Assembly: GCA_026826555.1 (NCBI GenBank)
Contig: JAKSZT010053887.1
Location: 63,969,373-64,033,372 of the forward strand
Source of the DNA: Tolypeutes matacus
Lineage: Eukaryota; Chordata; Mammalia; Cingulata; Chlamyphoridae
Direction: 5' to 3'
DNA length: 64,000 bases
Position numbers and translations under genes: made by a program. The notes under the pieces are model-generated. The model made no database searches. It was not told the DNA's origin and saw only the letters and a program-made list of their open reading frames with translations. Shown here piece by piece: positions 22,901 through 36,303 of the stretch. Every line of letters begins with the position of its first letter. The stretch's first letter is position 1.

Positions 22901-25900
22901 GAAAATGTTTATATTAGCTATTTGCCCCATATTTCTAGGGGCAAACTGTGAGGAAATGATGATGTTTTCGAGTGGCTGCAGAAGTGGGCATTGTGCCTCC
23001 ATTTTACTAACACAACCCATCTCCTTACACCACCAAAAACTAAAAGCATTCAAGTTTCACTGACATGACCTAGGTGTTCACACAAGGACGTTCCTTAAAC
23101 TGACAGAATGCCCCACGATTGCCCCTGTCTGTCTCTTAAACTATCCAATTTTATATGTTTCCATAGTCCCTCTAGTACTTAATATCCAAATTCTCCTTCT
23201 GAAGTCCAGCATTTGAGAAAACTCTAGATACTTTCTATATTTTTAAAATTTTCATGGGCTGCAGAATAAAATGTGAATATAGTTAGTTATCTTATCTTCC
23301 ACCAGTTTCGATGGAGACATAGTTAATGGGGTGCTTCCTACACAAAGTGCCTCATATCTTATCAATTTTCATAGGCTTCAGCATGGCTTGTGAATCCTAG
23401 TCATCCTATCCCTCACCTGTTTTGTTAGATACACTGAGCACACGGGCAACTTCCTATGCAAAACCTGTGTGTAGCAGGGCGTGAAGGCATTCTAGGGAAC
23501 CCAGTGGTTAGTGAGGCTTCAATAAAATTCTCTTCTTGGGGCATCAGCTTTTTCACTTCTTTTGTTGTGTTGAAGATAAAAAAGAAAGAAAACAAAACCA
23601 GATAATTTTCATACTGCAAAGATTAATTTCCTCACAGCAGCACTTGCTCAACCTACACACAAAATTCATATAATTCCTTTTAACTTTGTCTTTACTCTAT
23701 TATTTCTACATAATTCAAATACCATGACCAAATCCTTTTTCACAGTCTTGGGGTTTTCTGAGGATGGCAGCAGATGTAGAAATGGTTCAATTGACTGTGG
23801 AGGGCATCTCTCTATATAAGAAAACAAAAAATATTACCAGACTATCTCAGATAAAATTGAGTAGTAGACTCAAGTTCAACAGTGGACCTATTTTTTAATA
23901 TCTAAAAACAAATATAAAGCTCAATTATGATGGCAGATCAGTTGAGATTTTGTTTGTATGTTATGACAATTCCAGTTGTAGCTGGTTAGCTAGAATATAG
24001 GAGCATACAGTTCATTCTTGAAGCCATATCTTTTGGGCCAACTTCAAATTACTTAAAAAGTCAAATAGCAAAATGTTCGTGGTAATTTCAATGGTTCCAC
24101 GGTTTGTAATATCACCTGGACCATTTTTTATAGTCACTAAAATAATCAAAGCTTTTGGACCAATTTTTCTTCCTCTGACCCATTTACTCAGTTTTGAAGC
24201 TAGAATCAACAGATAATAGCATAACAAATCACAAACCTGTATTTATCCCACCACAGTAACTCATAAATCCCACCACAGTAACTCATAAATTCAATCAGGA
24301 GATTTGCAAATGCAGTACTTAAACTCTGTAATAATCTGCATGGGACTCTTAATTACTTAGTTCAAAGTACTATTTAGCACTAGCAGACTTAAAAACTTAC
24401 TTTGTTCCCAGAGGGGTAATTACTAAATTATATGTTGTCAATATTTAGGTACATAAAATCAAAGCTATATATTAATTTGCTCAAAAAATGTTATTTCTCT
24501 CATGTGTAGAGACAGTTAAGTGATTATAACATTAGAACAAGATTAGCATGATAGGTGAGCCAGAACTTTCCCAGGTACTGCCACATGACAGAAAAGAGGA
24601 TGTTGCTCTAATGACAAAAGTAATGGACCTTTGGAGCTGTTGCTGAAAGTTGGAGTAGGAAACACCATAACTGATTTCTTCATTGTAGTACATTTTCTGA
24701 ACTTCCCCATCCTCCAACTATTTTTAAATGGGTAGTATGAGTACTTCCTTTCATTAAAAATTATAGAGATAGAGATAAGAAACAGAAGCAGTGATTTGTG
24801 TGTAGGTTCTCAGAGGGAATAGAGAACCACAGTTTTCAGACTGTAAGGATTTACTTTTAAAATGCCATAGAACTGCAGATCTGAAAAACTCAAGGTTTCC
24901 ATTATCAGGAGAATATAATTAAAATTAAAGATGTCAAGTCCATGTCTATTGCAAAGGCTAAGATTCCTGGATTCTTCTATATGATTTTCCCAGAGTAAAT
25001 TAAAAAATATATCTGCCAAGCTAGATCTGCAAATGGCTCAAGGGCAGAAACCAAATATTTTCAGGATACTATGAATTAGTTGGATATAATTGTTTATATT
25101 ATATTAACAAGATACTTTGAATTTGGAGCTTCATTATTCAAAGAAAATGATATTGTAAAAAGTTCACTATTAGTAGACAATTTTGGTAAATGAAGTTATA
25201 ATCATGATTGAAGTAAGAGTAAGCATTGACAATTTTGCCTTTGGAAAAAATAGTACATTGGAAAATTCTTATCACAAATTATGTGAACACAAAAGCAAAG
25301 AAATGTAAATGGAGATATTAGGAAAAACATACTTCATAATATTAAGATAAATATTTACTAATTTGCTGAATTTTGGATGATTTAATGTTTTTTATAACGT
25401 TTGAACTTCCAATATTATATATTTAGAGATTTTTTTATTAAAAGAAAACTATCACTACAACAATAAAGAAATAATACTTGCTAAAAGATAGGACAGAATC
25501 CATGAGAAAGCAGAAATGATATAGAGCCAGAAAGAAGATTCACGGGAGACTCATACTGTGCCTAAGGAGCATGGCTGTTTCCAGGTGATAAAAGATGTGG
25601 CCAGCCAGAACCACTCTCGAGATCACAAGGATGCCTAAGTGTCTGGACTCACATTGCCACCTGCAAAGCTGAGGAGACACTGTGACAAACTGTCTTCAGT
25701 AAATCTGTTTGCCTTATTCACATACATATACGATGTGTGACAAATCCTGGCAGAAATTGTCTCTTTTCAGACACAATTCAGAAGAGCTGTTGATTATGCA
25801 GTTTCTTTAGTTGGTCTGGATATGGTAAAGATTTGGAAAAAATATTTTTGAGGCTGGGAGAGGGCTGAGTACAAGTTGCAGATCATGAATATGAAATGGC

Positions 25901-26832
25901 ACCAATAAACCCTGTTGTATGATAGTATCTCACCTGAGTTCAGTCACTCAGGAGAGAAATTACAGCACTGATCTAAGGTTGAGGTCATAGGTGGCTTACT
26001 AAGGGTATTATGTGAGGTGATTATGACAATGATGGTGACAAAAACAATAACCTGGATGTGGGAGTTAAAAGCTTGTTAAAAGAAGTTCTTAAAACCAGAT
26101 AAAGTAATTATACTAGAGTTTCAGGAATTTGTGAATGGAACAGGTATATTAAACCAATGCAGTTCAGCTTCACCATGGGCTTTCCTGTGATCTCACCCTG
26201 TACTGACAGATAACCACTACCAGTACTCCTTTCTAGTTTTCTCCCTGAGCTGCAGTCAATATCTTGCATTGAACATTCCCTAGTAAACTTTCCCCAGATG
26301 CTTCCTGGTAAACACTATTGAGAATATGTCCTTATAAGATTAAATTTATAGAGTAACTTATGAGTAACATTTAAAATTTGTGTCAGTGCCTATTTGTTTC
26401 AGCTCTCAAACTCGCCTTCTAATTGAACTACCATGCTTCAGACACATACCTGGAATCCAGATTGAAGGAATTCAATATATTATGGAAACATGGCACAAAC
26501 ACCATTAATATAAGATTCTTGGACTCTAATTCCCTTTCCTTTCTCAGTACGTTTGTGTTGATGTGATGTGATATACTGTTAATATCTTTTGCCCAAAGAA
26601 AATATTGTATGCTAATAGTTTCACATTAACTGAGAACTGATTTCCATTTATTAGCCCTAGCAAGGATGTTAGAAGTCATTTTCCTTTCTAAGAGTAGACA
26701 ACATTTCATCTTCTCTCTTATATTCCATACATAATCCTTTGTGGATTGTATGTAATACATTGAAATGATCATGATCAAATTCATTACTTTTTAATCTCCT
26801 CATGCTAATATGCAAACTGTGGGAGTATGGGT
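22901..26832. other. Unassigned non-coding region
   Basis: Nearly 4 kb without a clear repeat consensus. It holds one perfect 22-bp tandem duplication (24247-24290). Open frames are all 60-80 codons without family resemblance. The segment 25480-26330 is more GC-balanced, with a few CpGs, and could be an old LTR or unique sequence. Confidence 0.4.
24247..24290 (+). repeat. Perfect 22-bp tandem duplication
   Basis: CCCACCACAGTAACTCATAA plus AT occurs twice head to tail (24247-24268 and 24269-24290) without a mismatch, implying a recent local event or an allele. Confidence 0.9.
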
Positions 26833-27344
26833 TGTATGGTAGCTTGAATTATTTACCCCAAATTTAAATATTTTTTTAAAAATAAATTTTTATTATTTTT
26901 TATTTTAAAATATACTTAGATTACATAAATGTTACACAAAAATTATAGGGATTCCCATATGCCCCACCAGATTCCTGTGGGTGTGAATGCATAGTAAATA
27001 AGATATTTGAAGACTTTTAGTAAAGATGTGGCCCAACTAGATGAGGTTGAGTTTTAATGCAGATTATTGGAGTCCTTTATAAATAGAAGAAATTCAGTAA
27101 TAGTGAAAGAAAATCATGGGGAAGAGCCAACAGCCAGAAAGCAATGGAACCCAGAAGAGAAAGGAGAGGACATTGCTATATGAGGGTAAAGCTAAGGAAC
27201 CCCAAGGATTGCCAGCTGTCCAGAAGATATGGACTCTTGGAGGAAGCAAGGCTTCTAGCCTCTGAAACCATAGGCCAAAAAATTTCTGTTGTTAAGCCAA
27301 CCCATTGTATAGCATTTGTCTTAGTAGCTGGGAAACTAAGATAG
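26833..27344 (+). mobile_element. MLT1-like LTR, sense, with an insertion
   Basis: It begins TGTATGGTAGCTTGAATTA and ends near GCTGGGAAACTAAGATA. Middle phrases such as AAAGATGTGGCCCAACTAGA and TCTAGCCTCTGAAACCAT, and TTCTGTTGTTAAGCCAACCC near the end, follow the MLT1 order. The expected part after the first 35 bases is replaced by an insertion (26872-26985). Ends are diverged and no certain target duplication is visible. Confidence 0.65.
26872..26985 (-). mobile_element. Short antisense 3' end of the L1-type 3'-UTR family (older variant)
   Basis: It is T/A-rich at the left (tail), then reads TTAGATTACATAAATGTTACA and GGGATTCCCATATGCCCC. Read in reverse this follows the order of the young family's end (CATGGGTATCCC, then GTAATATTTTAGGTAATCTAAG, then an A-rich tail). 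It is a strongly 5'-truncated copy inserted in the MLT1-like LTR. Confidence 0.5.
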
Positions 27345-29159
27345 TTCTGTCCTCAGTTATACTTTGCCTCTTTGTCTTATTGAAAATACCTTTACACTAA
27401 ACTAATACTGTCATATTAATTACTGTGCAACTCTCATCCACAAATTTGACTAGATGTGTATTTCTAACTTCTAATTAATTATAGACCTTATCCATATACT
27501 TCAATTACACTGGTACATCTGAGGACCCTTTATTACACTTATCTTACTTGTGACATAACTTCACCCTTTGTATTCCTGCCTGGACAAAAACCTCTAAGCC
27601 TTGTGAGGGAATCATTGTCTTGCTGAAGCGTGCTTGTTATCTCTAATGTTTTCTACAAGCCCAGTCTCCCTTTTAATGAATGATACAGCCAAGTAATTCT
27701 TGCTATCTACCTTCTTCTTTCTTTCCTATTAATAAACTATACTAATACTAGTGATTTTCCTGGTTAAATATAGTTTTTCAATAAACAATTCATTTAAGAA
27801 ACTTTGAGACAAACCTGTTTTCTAATAACATAAATTAATTGATGCATTATTTGGGCTTGCTTATGTTCTTTATCTTATTTCATAAGTTGGAAAACTATTT
27901 AGTCTCTTAAAACTTTTCTTTAAAAAATCTGTTTTCTTCTGAGGATATGTTTGAACACATTATATAAGTTATATCTTGTGAATGATTCTGTTATTATTTT
28001 ATACACAGTTGATCAACATTTATTATTTTCTTTTTCCTAATGGTGATGAAATCAGAACTTTTTCATTCCCAATTATTGTTGGCTATAGCACAAAACATAA
28101 GTTACTGCTCCATTATATTACTCCTGTATGATATGATTACTGCTTCGCAGAGGGTGGTTTTTTTCTTTTAAATTCCTTCCATTAAGAAATCCCATTTTGT
28201 TACAGCCCCAGTAATTACTATATTTAGGGTATTAGAGTTTGTAATGATTTAGAGATGCCAGTGAGTATAAGGTCTATACTCCAAAGTGACAGCTCGTGTT
28301 TTTGATATGGGAAACCATTCATCTAGCTGGCTCAATCTCAACTGCTTGGATCAAGAGTGTCACCTTACCCAGGATAATCTACCCATGGCAACCCTGGAGG
28401 TGTTATAAAGTGAAGAAACGGAGCTTTTGCTTTAAGTCTGTTTACTTATCTAGGCACTTCCAAGAACTCTAAAGATGTATTTAAATGGATACATGTTTTT
28501 ATAAAATTTCAAACATAACATAATATTCTGATATTCAAAAGAAAGTTTGTAATATTTTAAGAAAACAAGTAAGAAATTACAGAATCCTTATCTGGCACAT
28601 GAGAAAGTACTGCATTTTGTTATATTTAATTTTATTTGAATAAGAACTGAGAGACTTTCATATATGCAATTGATGAAATATGACAACAAATTGGTAAAGG
28701 TGAGTGAAGGAATAAATAGAAATTATTTTGTTATTGAAAAGCTGATTGCAAGAAGAAAAAAACACAGAATTTCACTAAAATGAAGAAGTAAATGTTGACC
28801 AGATAATTCATTAAAACTCTACCTCATTGAAGAGATAATAAAATACTTTTTTTGAAAAAATATAATTAATTGAGGTATATTTTGAATAGATATTTGTGTG
28901 GAAATCTTATTAATGAAAAGAAATGAACTATAGAAATAAACAAATGTATTGTAAGAATTTGTATTTCTTGCTAATTTGACAGAAAATACTGACCTCAGCA
29001 AAGATAACATAACCTTATAACAGGCACTACAACAAAGACATCAGTGACAAACTGGTTGATGACTGTTCTCTCAAAAATTATTTTAGATTAATCAGTGTAC
29101 CAGTAGACTTGAAATGCCCTAACATCTAACAGGAAATAAATGAAATAAACTATTGCTGT
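27345..29159. other. No gene recognised
   Basis: AT-rich, non-coding by eye. 28140-28450 is more balanced in composition and might be unique conserved sequence, but nothing specific can be supported. Confidence 0.4.
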
Positions 29160-29815
29160 ACTGGTTAATTTTATGTGCCAACTTGGCTAGGTTATGGTGT
29201 TCAGTCTTGTGTTCAACCACTGGCCTGCTTGTTAATGTGAGGGTGTTTTGGGATGGAATTTGCATATACAATCAACAAAGGACATTGCCCTCAACAAAGT
29301 AGGGATTCTCCTCACCAAATCACTTGGAGGTCTTAAGAAGTGAGAACTTCATAGGTCAGAAGAGGAATTTGAACTCAACTTCAGCATTGGTTCTTCCTGG
29401 AATTTCCAGCCAGCCAACTTGTCCTGGAGAATTCACACTAAGGATTTTGGCCTCAACTTAATTGAAAGATCTTTTTGTCTTATGTCTTGGAAACCTTTGA
29501 AATAGTAATGTCTATCCTAGGCCTGTCCCACTGTTGTTTTTATGAGCAAAGAATTTGTTTGCTATGCTCACAGATTGAGAGAAATTTTGCCTCAGGATAG
29601 ACCACATCCATAATTGATTTTGATGAGATTTTGGACTTGAATTTGTTACTGAAATGTCTTAAGACTTTGGGGATGTTGGGATGGGATGAATGTATTTTGC
29701 ACATATCTTTTTGGGGTTCTAGAAGGCAGATTATGTTGGATTGAATCATGTTGTATTGAATCCTAGAAGGCAGATTATGTTGCATTGAATTTTATCTTTC
29801 AAGAATTTGACCTAA
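29160..29815 (+). mobile_element. Old LTR or MaLR-related sequence
   Basis: The left part starts GGTTAATTTTATGTGCCAAC with CTTGGCTAGGTTATGG, a common mammalian repeat beginning. The right part has CATCCATAATTGATTTTGAT, ACTTGAATTTGTTACTGAAA and TTAAGACTTTGGGGATGTTG, which recalls the end of MaLR internal regions just before the 3' LTR. A 44-bp tandem duplication (29719-29790) closes it. The exact families are uncertain. Confidence 0.4.
29719..29790 (+). repeat. Near-perfect 44-bp-spaced tandem duplication
   Basis: CTAGAAGGCAGATTATGTTG followed by GATTGAAT (second copy CATTGAAT) occurs at 29719-29746 and 29763-29790, one mismatch apart, with a partial copy of the end between them. Confidence 0.8.
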
Positions 29816-30129
29816 GTGGTATGAAAAAAAATGTATAGTTGTCAGTGAAGTTGATAGTAAATGGATATTAAGAAGTATAAGATTACTATGCAGTTTTGAG
29901 GGAGAATAATAATATATATTATAAAATAATATATAATAATAAAAATGATAGATAATTTATTATTACTTCCGGAGATTCAGGAAAATGTTCCCTTTAATTT
30001 TTTGACAATATTTTTTCTTCATATATGTGTTTGTAATGGTACATAATAGATAAAGACTAAAAGTTGGTTTTATTTTATTTTGTTTTGTTTTTGTGTAGTA
30101 TACCTGGAATTGGTGAAACATTTAGAAAT

Positions 30130-30132
<3 letters not shown>

Positions 30133-30180
<48 letters not shown>

Positions 30181-30266
30181 TTTTTTACCGGGAGGTCCCG
30201 GGGATCGAACCCGGGTCCCTCCATATGGGAGACAGATGCCCAACCAGTTGAGCCACATCCGACCCC
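30133..30266 (-). mobile_element. DAS SINE monomer, antisense
   Basis: A long TTTA repeat (the reverse of the tail) leads into ACCGGGAGGTCCCGGGGATC and CGAACCCGGGTCCC (B box on the reverse strand) and ends GAGCCACATCCGACCCCC. It is flanked by the perfect duplication CATTTAGAAATTTA (30119-30132 and 30267-30280). The tRNA-derived head is little decayed, so this is a young insertion. Confidence 0.92.
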
Positions 30267-30280
30267 CATTTAGAAATTTA

Positions 30281-32329
30281 GAATGATTTTTCTTCCAAAG
30301 TGATTGACTTAGCTTCATAATCATCAACTAATGTTAAGGCAAATTTCTTTTTCATAATTGTTCTGTAGACAAGATCAATGTGCACAGATCCTCATACATT
30401 TTTCATTGTTGGGAAGATTTTCATTTAATCTCTTCCATTACCTCAACCTGTCTTTTTGAATCTCTGACTGATAATAACACCTTAAAATTATTATTGGAAC
30501 ATATACTCTTACTAGCGGTCTTTTTGGGTCTACTGCAATTTGCTAGATTGATTTTGAACAATATTGTGCCTAGTATGAAATGTCATCTCCTGATCCCACC
30601 CTACTATTTCTGGATCAGTAATTTTTCATAAATACCTAGGAAATACCTAAATGGGACAGGGAATATGTGTTGAATGTATGTCAGATATAATGTTTTGTTT
30701 AGGGGTGGAGTTCATAATAGGCTGGTAGGTAATACCACCAGTAGCAGTGTACTAGACAACTGTCTATGATCATGATTTTCTAAGCCAGGGATAACCAATA
30801 AAAATGGTAGAGATGCATCATCTAGTAGCTTACTGGCTTAATAGTATGATCTATTTCTGAGTTTACAGTGTTTTGAGGCCACTAGTTGTTTTTCATGACA
30901 AAGTTTTATTAGCCTTATATGTACTGGAAATGTCAATAAGGAAAGAATCCTAATTCACCCAAACTTGAACTCCTGAATAGTTTGGTTTATTTAGTCCCTG
31001 CTGTGATGAAACTGTACAATCAGTTCCAGAAGATTGTTGAAACCTTTTTGATTATAATTTTGTTTCATTTAAATAGCTATAGTTGTATTCAGTGGGAGAG
31101 TTAGTGATAGAGGCTAAGAATTTTCGTTATTCCCAGGGTGAACAGTGAAACTGCTTATTGGAAGTAGCTATATTCCACAGGATTGGAGAAAATTTGAAAA
31201 AAAAAACAAAATTCAAACACAAGTAGGATAAGTGAAATCTTGAATAGCTATGCTCATAAAAATTGCAGAAAGAATATACTTATTCTATGCTAACCACTAG
31301 GTACTCAAATGTCTATAATCCACTTTTGTGCCACCAACAGGTCATGCATGACATATCTGTCCTGTCAATATACCTCTACATAGAGAAAAATAGCATAATC
31401 TGCTGTTCATTAGAAAGTTTCCCATTTGGCTATCATCAGGACCAAAACTGTGTTTAAGATTCATCTCTTCACAGTTACTATTTTCCTTCTTCACTGTTCT
31501 TTTTTCCTGAACATTCCAAAGAACACATTCTCAAAATTTTTTTAGCAGATTCTCAAAATAAGTAGAAACTTCTTTTCCTTGCTTAAAAGTAAATTCTTCA
31601 CACCCCAAAATAATTAGAAAAACTTAAAAAGCATTTGAAAATACACTAAAAATATAAAAAATACTATCTATAATTGAATAAACTCAGGCATCATAAATGT
31701 ATAGATACTATTTACAAATTACTCTTTGAAAACAAGATGACTAGAATTTTAACAGCAAAAATAGTGTATATAATATTTATCATTTAATTAGGAAAAGGTC
31801 ATAAAGATAAATGAAATAATATTTTAAGTATAGTCAGCCCAAGTGAATAAATTCAAAATATATTTTATCATCCTCCCCAGGCTTGAGGAAGTAGCAGCAA
31901 TTTATGCTTTAGCCCATTAAAAGAACTAAACATAAAAATTCAAGTGTTGATAAGTTTACTGTAGAGTTAGAATTAAATATTAACCTAAGACAAAAATATG
32001 GTTATTTTTATTTCACTAGAGAGAAAATTGTGGATTAATTTCTTTAGGGACTTCTCTGTATAATTAACAGTGCAGATTGCATCCATTACACCACTAAAGT
32101 ACACTTAAGAAATTAAACTTTAGAAATCACCAGCTACTGTAAGGAAAACAAATAAAGTAGTGTTTTGACAGAAAGTGGAATAGAAAGCAAAGCAGTCAAA
32201 GAATTTTGGGGAGAAGATGCACAAATGCCAGTGTTTATGCTCTGTATGTTGATGAGTGTATTTGTACCTAGATAGTGCACCTTCATTTCTAAGTGCTTAC
32301 TTAGGTCCTGGTACCAGATGGATACAAAT
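30281..32329. other. Unassigned non-coding region
   Basis: About 2 kb of AT-rich sequence. Frames such as 30380-30631 and 31263-31457 are short and show no family resemblance. I considered an old retroviral internal region for 30380-31100 but could not support it. Confidence 0.4.
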
Positions 32330-32500
32330 CTAAACAATTCTACTTCTTATGATTATGGCTCAGTCAAAGTACTTAACATATCATGTCCTCCATATTTTTA
32401 TCTATATATTGGAAATAAAGTTATTTATCTCAAAATGTTACCATGAGGGCTACATTCTGAAAGTTAATATGCATGAAGAGCTTGGTGGGTGGTAAAAGGG
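32330..32500 (+). mobile_element. MIR SINE fragment, sense
   Basis: The order GTACTTAACATATC, then CTATATATTGGAAATAAAG, then ATGTTACCATGAGGGCTAC, then GCATGAAGAGCTTGG tracks the MIR consensus (CACTTAACCTCTC, TCTGTAAAATGG, GGGTTGTTGTGAGGATT, AAAGCGCTT). Heavily diverged. Confidence 0.5.
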
Positions 32501-33387
32501 AAAATTAATCTATTTATAGTAATTATTGTTGATGATGTTATTTTGACATATACATTTCTTACCAACTCAAAGTTTTATTTCAAAGTGAAATACCGCAAAA
32601 TTTGAATGGGGGAAATGATCACTTGACAGACAAGAACATAATTTATTTATCTGACTGGATTATAAGCTAATTGATGTAAGAGACTAAATATAATTCACAC
32701 CCATGTACAGACAGGAGATGTTTATTAATTACTCTTTAATGAATTAATTTATTCCAGAGCCTATAACCATTAACATGGCTAACTTAGTTGATTGAAAAAA
32801 GTAGTGTGAGAGAATACAGTAGAGTGAGACAAGATTTGAGAAGGTTGGAAATGATGTCAGGACTACTAAGGAAAAAGAGAAGAAATAAGAAAGTGTCAAG
32901 AAAAGAAGATAGGTAAATATGGGGGAAATAATAAAATAGTTATTTTTCATTTATTCAAATTTCAATGATTGTCTCAGACTTGTGGTCTTATGACATAAAA
33001 TATTTTTTTAGTAACAGATTATTTTTTTGTTTAGTAAAATAATATTATATAATTTAAAATGTCATAATTAACTACTTGACCTCTGTGACATCTAGAATTG
33101 ATGAAATTATTTAAGATTGTTTTTCTGTATGAATATTTTTCTGTATTTGGTAGCAGAGGTAGCAGTGAATAATTTGAGCCATATTGTTTTATTAAATATA
33201 TGGGACCTGGCTTATCTTTATGGAAGATATGCAATTCAGCAACAAAGGCAATTTTTAAAATAATATTTTTTCCAGCTACATAAATAGATTAATTTGAATT
33301 AAATAATGCTATTGCCATCCTTCTATTTTTCTTCCTATCTAAAACTTTTAAAAAGCAATTATGTGTCAAATAGTGTTGAGTGTTGAA

Positions 33388-33432
33388 CAATAATAATAAT
33401 AAGAAGAAGAACAAGAAGAAGAAAAAGAGAAA
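33388..33432 (+). repeat. (AAT)n/(AAG)n simple repeat
   Basis: Tandem AAT units run into AAG and AGA units, a compound purine-rich microsatellite. Confidence 0.85.
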
Positions 33433-33439
33433 TATCTAA

Positions 33440-33590
33440 TATGTATTGGGTTCTTATATGTCACATATTACACTAAGCACCATTCATACAACTTTATGGA
33501 TTATATATAAGAAATTCATTTTACTAGTGAGAATATTAGATGAAATACAGTACAAAAATTACATTTAACCATCTGTTTTTAAAAAATGAG
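33440..33590 (-). mobile_element. MIR SINE fragment, antisense
   Basis: The order TTGGGTTCTTATATGTCACA, TTACACTAAGCACC, then TTCATTTTACTAGTGAGAAT follows the reverse complement of the MIR core and 3' part. Confidence 0.45.
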
Positions 33591-33614
33591 AACAGACCCT
33601 TAACAATATTAATT

Positions 33615-33905
33615 CTTGCTGTTTCTTCCACCTAGAAAATTTATCTCCCAAATTTTCAAGGTCCAGCTTCCTTACTACATTTCATTCACATACCACCTTG
33701 AATGTCAACACTTCTCTTCATATCACAAAATTTTACCTGAAATGGTATTATATTTTATTAAGATGTTCAGTGTTTGTAGTTCCCAACAGAATGTAGGTTC
33801 ATGGGAAATTACATGGTCTGTCCTGTTTGCCACTGTATCCCCAGTGCAAAGAAGAGTGCCAGGGATATAGCTGGCATTCAGTATATTTATGTTGAATGAA
33901 AGAAA
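33615..33905 (+). mobile_element. L2 LINE 3'-end fragment
   Basis: Reads CAGAATGTAGGTTCATGGG, CCACTGTATCCCCAGTGC, AGAGTGCCAGGGATATAGCT, GGCATTCAGTATATTTATGT and TTGAATGAA, the canonical end of L2. The open frame at 33616-33870 belongs to the repeat. Confidence 0.75.
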
Positions 33906-33974
33906 GAATATCTACTCTGTAATTCATATATACTTATAATATAAACATTTGATATACTGGCTGGTTATTTTTTG

Positions 33975-34425
33975 TTTGTCCCTACGGATCCACCTTCTAG
34001 TTTGCTCTGTCCTTTAAGAGACTGTTTCCTTGCCCTTTCACTTTTCTCTATGGTTTAGAAAATGGGAAGTGCTTTCAGTAGGTCAGAGAGTTGGAGGAGA
34101 ATGGTGTTGGAGAGTTTATTTATTTTTTGTTCACTCTTTGTCATGCCACACCCTACCAATGATTATCACTGTCTTCTCTATTGAAGGCCACCACTTTTTT
34201 TTTTTTTTTCAGAATCCCTCTCCTATAGCTCCAGTTCTCATTAGCCAGATTCTATAAATACTCTCTTCCCTTAAGGCTATATTTAGCCCCTGGATGCTTT
34301 GGCATGCCTTGGAGACTTCTCTTTCCATGTCCATTATTTTGTAAATAGTGAAGCATAGAATGAGAGGTGTAAATGGAGAGATGGTGAAAATTGTGGTTGG
34401 TCAGGTTATTGGGAGGGAAATCAAG
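33975..34425 (+). mobile_element. Old mammalian interspersed repeat, unnamed
   Basis: The order GGATCCACCTTCTAGTTTGC, CCCTTTCACTTTTCTCTATG, ATGGGAAGTGCTTTCAG and TTATTTTGTAAATAGT resembles a common mammalian repeat consensus that I recall but cannot name safely. A T16 run occurs near 34195-34211. Confidence 0.4.
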
Positions 34426-35084
34426 AATTATGTTTGAACATATTAAATTTAAGAAGCACATAAAATATGTATTTAATAAGACTATATAAGACTTATAAAT
34501 AATGAAGTGGGACTATTAAACGTTGAACTTGAAATAGGAAATAAGCACTTGATATAGATACGATTTCAGTATGTGACACTAGATAAGATTGTGTATAGGA
34601 GAGAGAAGATGACTATGGATGGAACTTCTTTTTTCCAAGGTTATGAAAGTGTGGGCTCTGTGCTCAATAAGAACTGATGCCAGAAAAGCCCTTATTGTAC
34701 AGTCCAACTCACATTTCTAGTTTAAAATGTGTTTTTAAATGCATGGTTTACCTGGATAAAATGCAAGGTAAATCTTTAGGGACAAAAGAAGACAAAAACT
34801 ATGAATCAAGTAAGAAAATAACCAGTAAAGCATTGTCTAATCTGAGGAATTATACTATAACTGTTGGTCTGTAGTGCTAGCTTGGATTTTAATAGACTTT
34901 CTACAATTATTACAAGACAAAGCTTGCATCTACTGTACAGAGACAGATCATATTATTAACCCCTGCCTAAAGCCTAGACATAAAGGACAAATTATATAGA
35001 AGATAGACTGCCTGGCACAGGAAATGTAGGTAGTCTTGACACTGAGCCTCTGTTCTAGGTGTAGGGAAAGGAAATTTCTCCTGA
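34426..35084. other. No gene recognised
   Basis: AT-rich with a 65-codon frame (34677-34874) that has no recognisable similarity. Confidence 0.4.
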
Positions 35085-35740
35085 AAAAAATATTTTTAAA
35101 AAAGGGATTCAAATAATTTCCTTAAAGAAGAACCCCAAAAAATACAAATTTATAAGCAAAAATCACAAATACATGAGGAAATAAGATATCATGAACCAGA
35201 GAATAGAGAAATAAAAAAAAACAAACAAACAAAAACTAAAGAATAAAACCCCTATAGACTGGAGGTATTAATATTATTCATTCAAGATATATAATAAATG
35301 TATTTAAAGTATAAAAGATGGAATCAATAAAAATGAGGAAGAAATAGGACACGATCAAAATGAACAGATATAAATTGGAAAAGAACTAAACAGAAATTCT
35401 AGATATGCAAAATCAAATAATTGAAGTCAGATACTTATTAAGTGAGTTTGAAGAATAAATGGAAAGGAGAGATTAGACCAAGCAGGAAAGAGAAATTTAC
35501 CATGGATTCAGCAGCAGATAAAGAGTTAGGCAGTGGACAATATATAGGACAGGTTGAAACAATGTGGATGGATTCATATGATTTAACATATCCGACTGGA
35601 TCTCTAGGGGGTAAAAAGAAAGGATATAAAGATCAATTAAGGGGCAATTTTCTGATAAATGTCAAATGAAAAATTTCCAAAGTTATAAAGATACCCAATA
35701 AATCCCAAGCAACATTCTCTCTCTTAGACTATTGTATTGG
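35085..35740 (+). mobile_element. HAL1/L1 ORF1 fragment
   Basis: A purine-rich block with AGTGAGTTTGAAGAATAAAT, a serine/acid-rich middle, and AAAATTTCCAAAGTTATAAA followed by CCCAATAAATCCCAAGCA. This order recalls the central part of HAL1/L1 ORF1. No intact frame remains; the 75-codon frame at 35442-35669 is part of it. Confidence 0.45.
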
Positions 35741-35743
35741 GGG

Positions 35744-35792
35744 AAAGAGGAGAGTGGGGAGGGAGGGAGAGAGAGAGAGAGAAAGAGAGAGC
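35744..35792 (+). repeat. (GA)n-rich simple repeat
   Basis: GGGA and GA units form a purine-only tract just after the HAL1-like fragment. Confidence 0.85.
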
Positions 35793-36303
35793 GAGCACTG
35801 GAGAGAAAATACAGTGAAATTAAAAGAAAAAAAAAAGCACGGCAAAAATGACAATTTGATGGACATTTGAGTTCCAAAGAACAAAAATGGAAAGCAGAAA
35901 GTTGTTAAGTAGAAGTCTTAAGGTTAAGAATAAGAAAGAAGGAAAAAAAAGCAAATCATGTATCCATTTTAAGAGGATTATTGGGTTTTCATTTTTTAAA
36001 ACTGAGATAAACACATGATGTACAAATAGAATTACATGGCACGTGTCTACCTAGAAATTACAGATTGAATTGCAAGGCAACAAAATCATTTATTTGAGGT
36101 CTTAGTATTGCAATTTGGGGAGAACAGCAGCAATGCAAACTGTGTCCTGTCTTGGGGCTTCCAAGCAAGGGTTTTTAAAGAAAAAGATAACATAAATTGT
36201 TTGTAAAGAATTACGATTGGTGTACATCTGAGGCTTTTTAAATCTTTTTCAGGTTAGACAGTTTACTGATTTCTTTGTCCTGCATTTGGTTCATGGCAGC
36301 CAG

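Noticed and set aside
30133..30190. The TTTA repeat as a CRISPR-like or regulatory array
   Set aside because: It is the expanded tail of a SINE, in a mammalian setting, and has no spacers.
30380..31100. An endogenous retrovirus internal region
   Set aside because: No convincing protein motif could be read in any frame, so I left the stretch unassigned.
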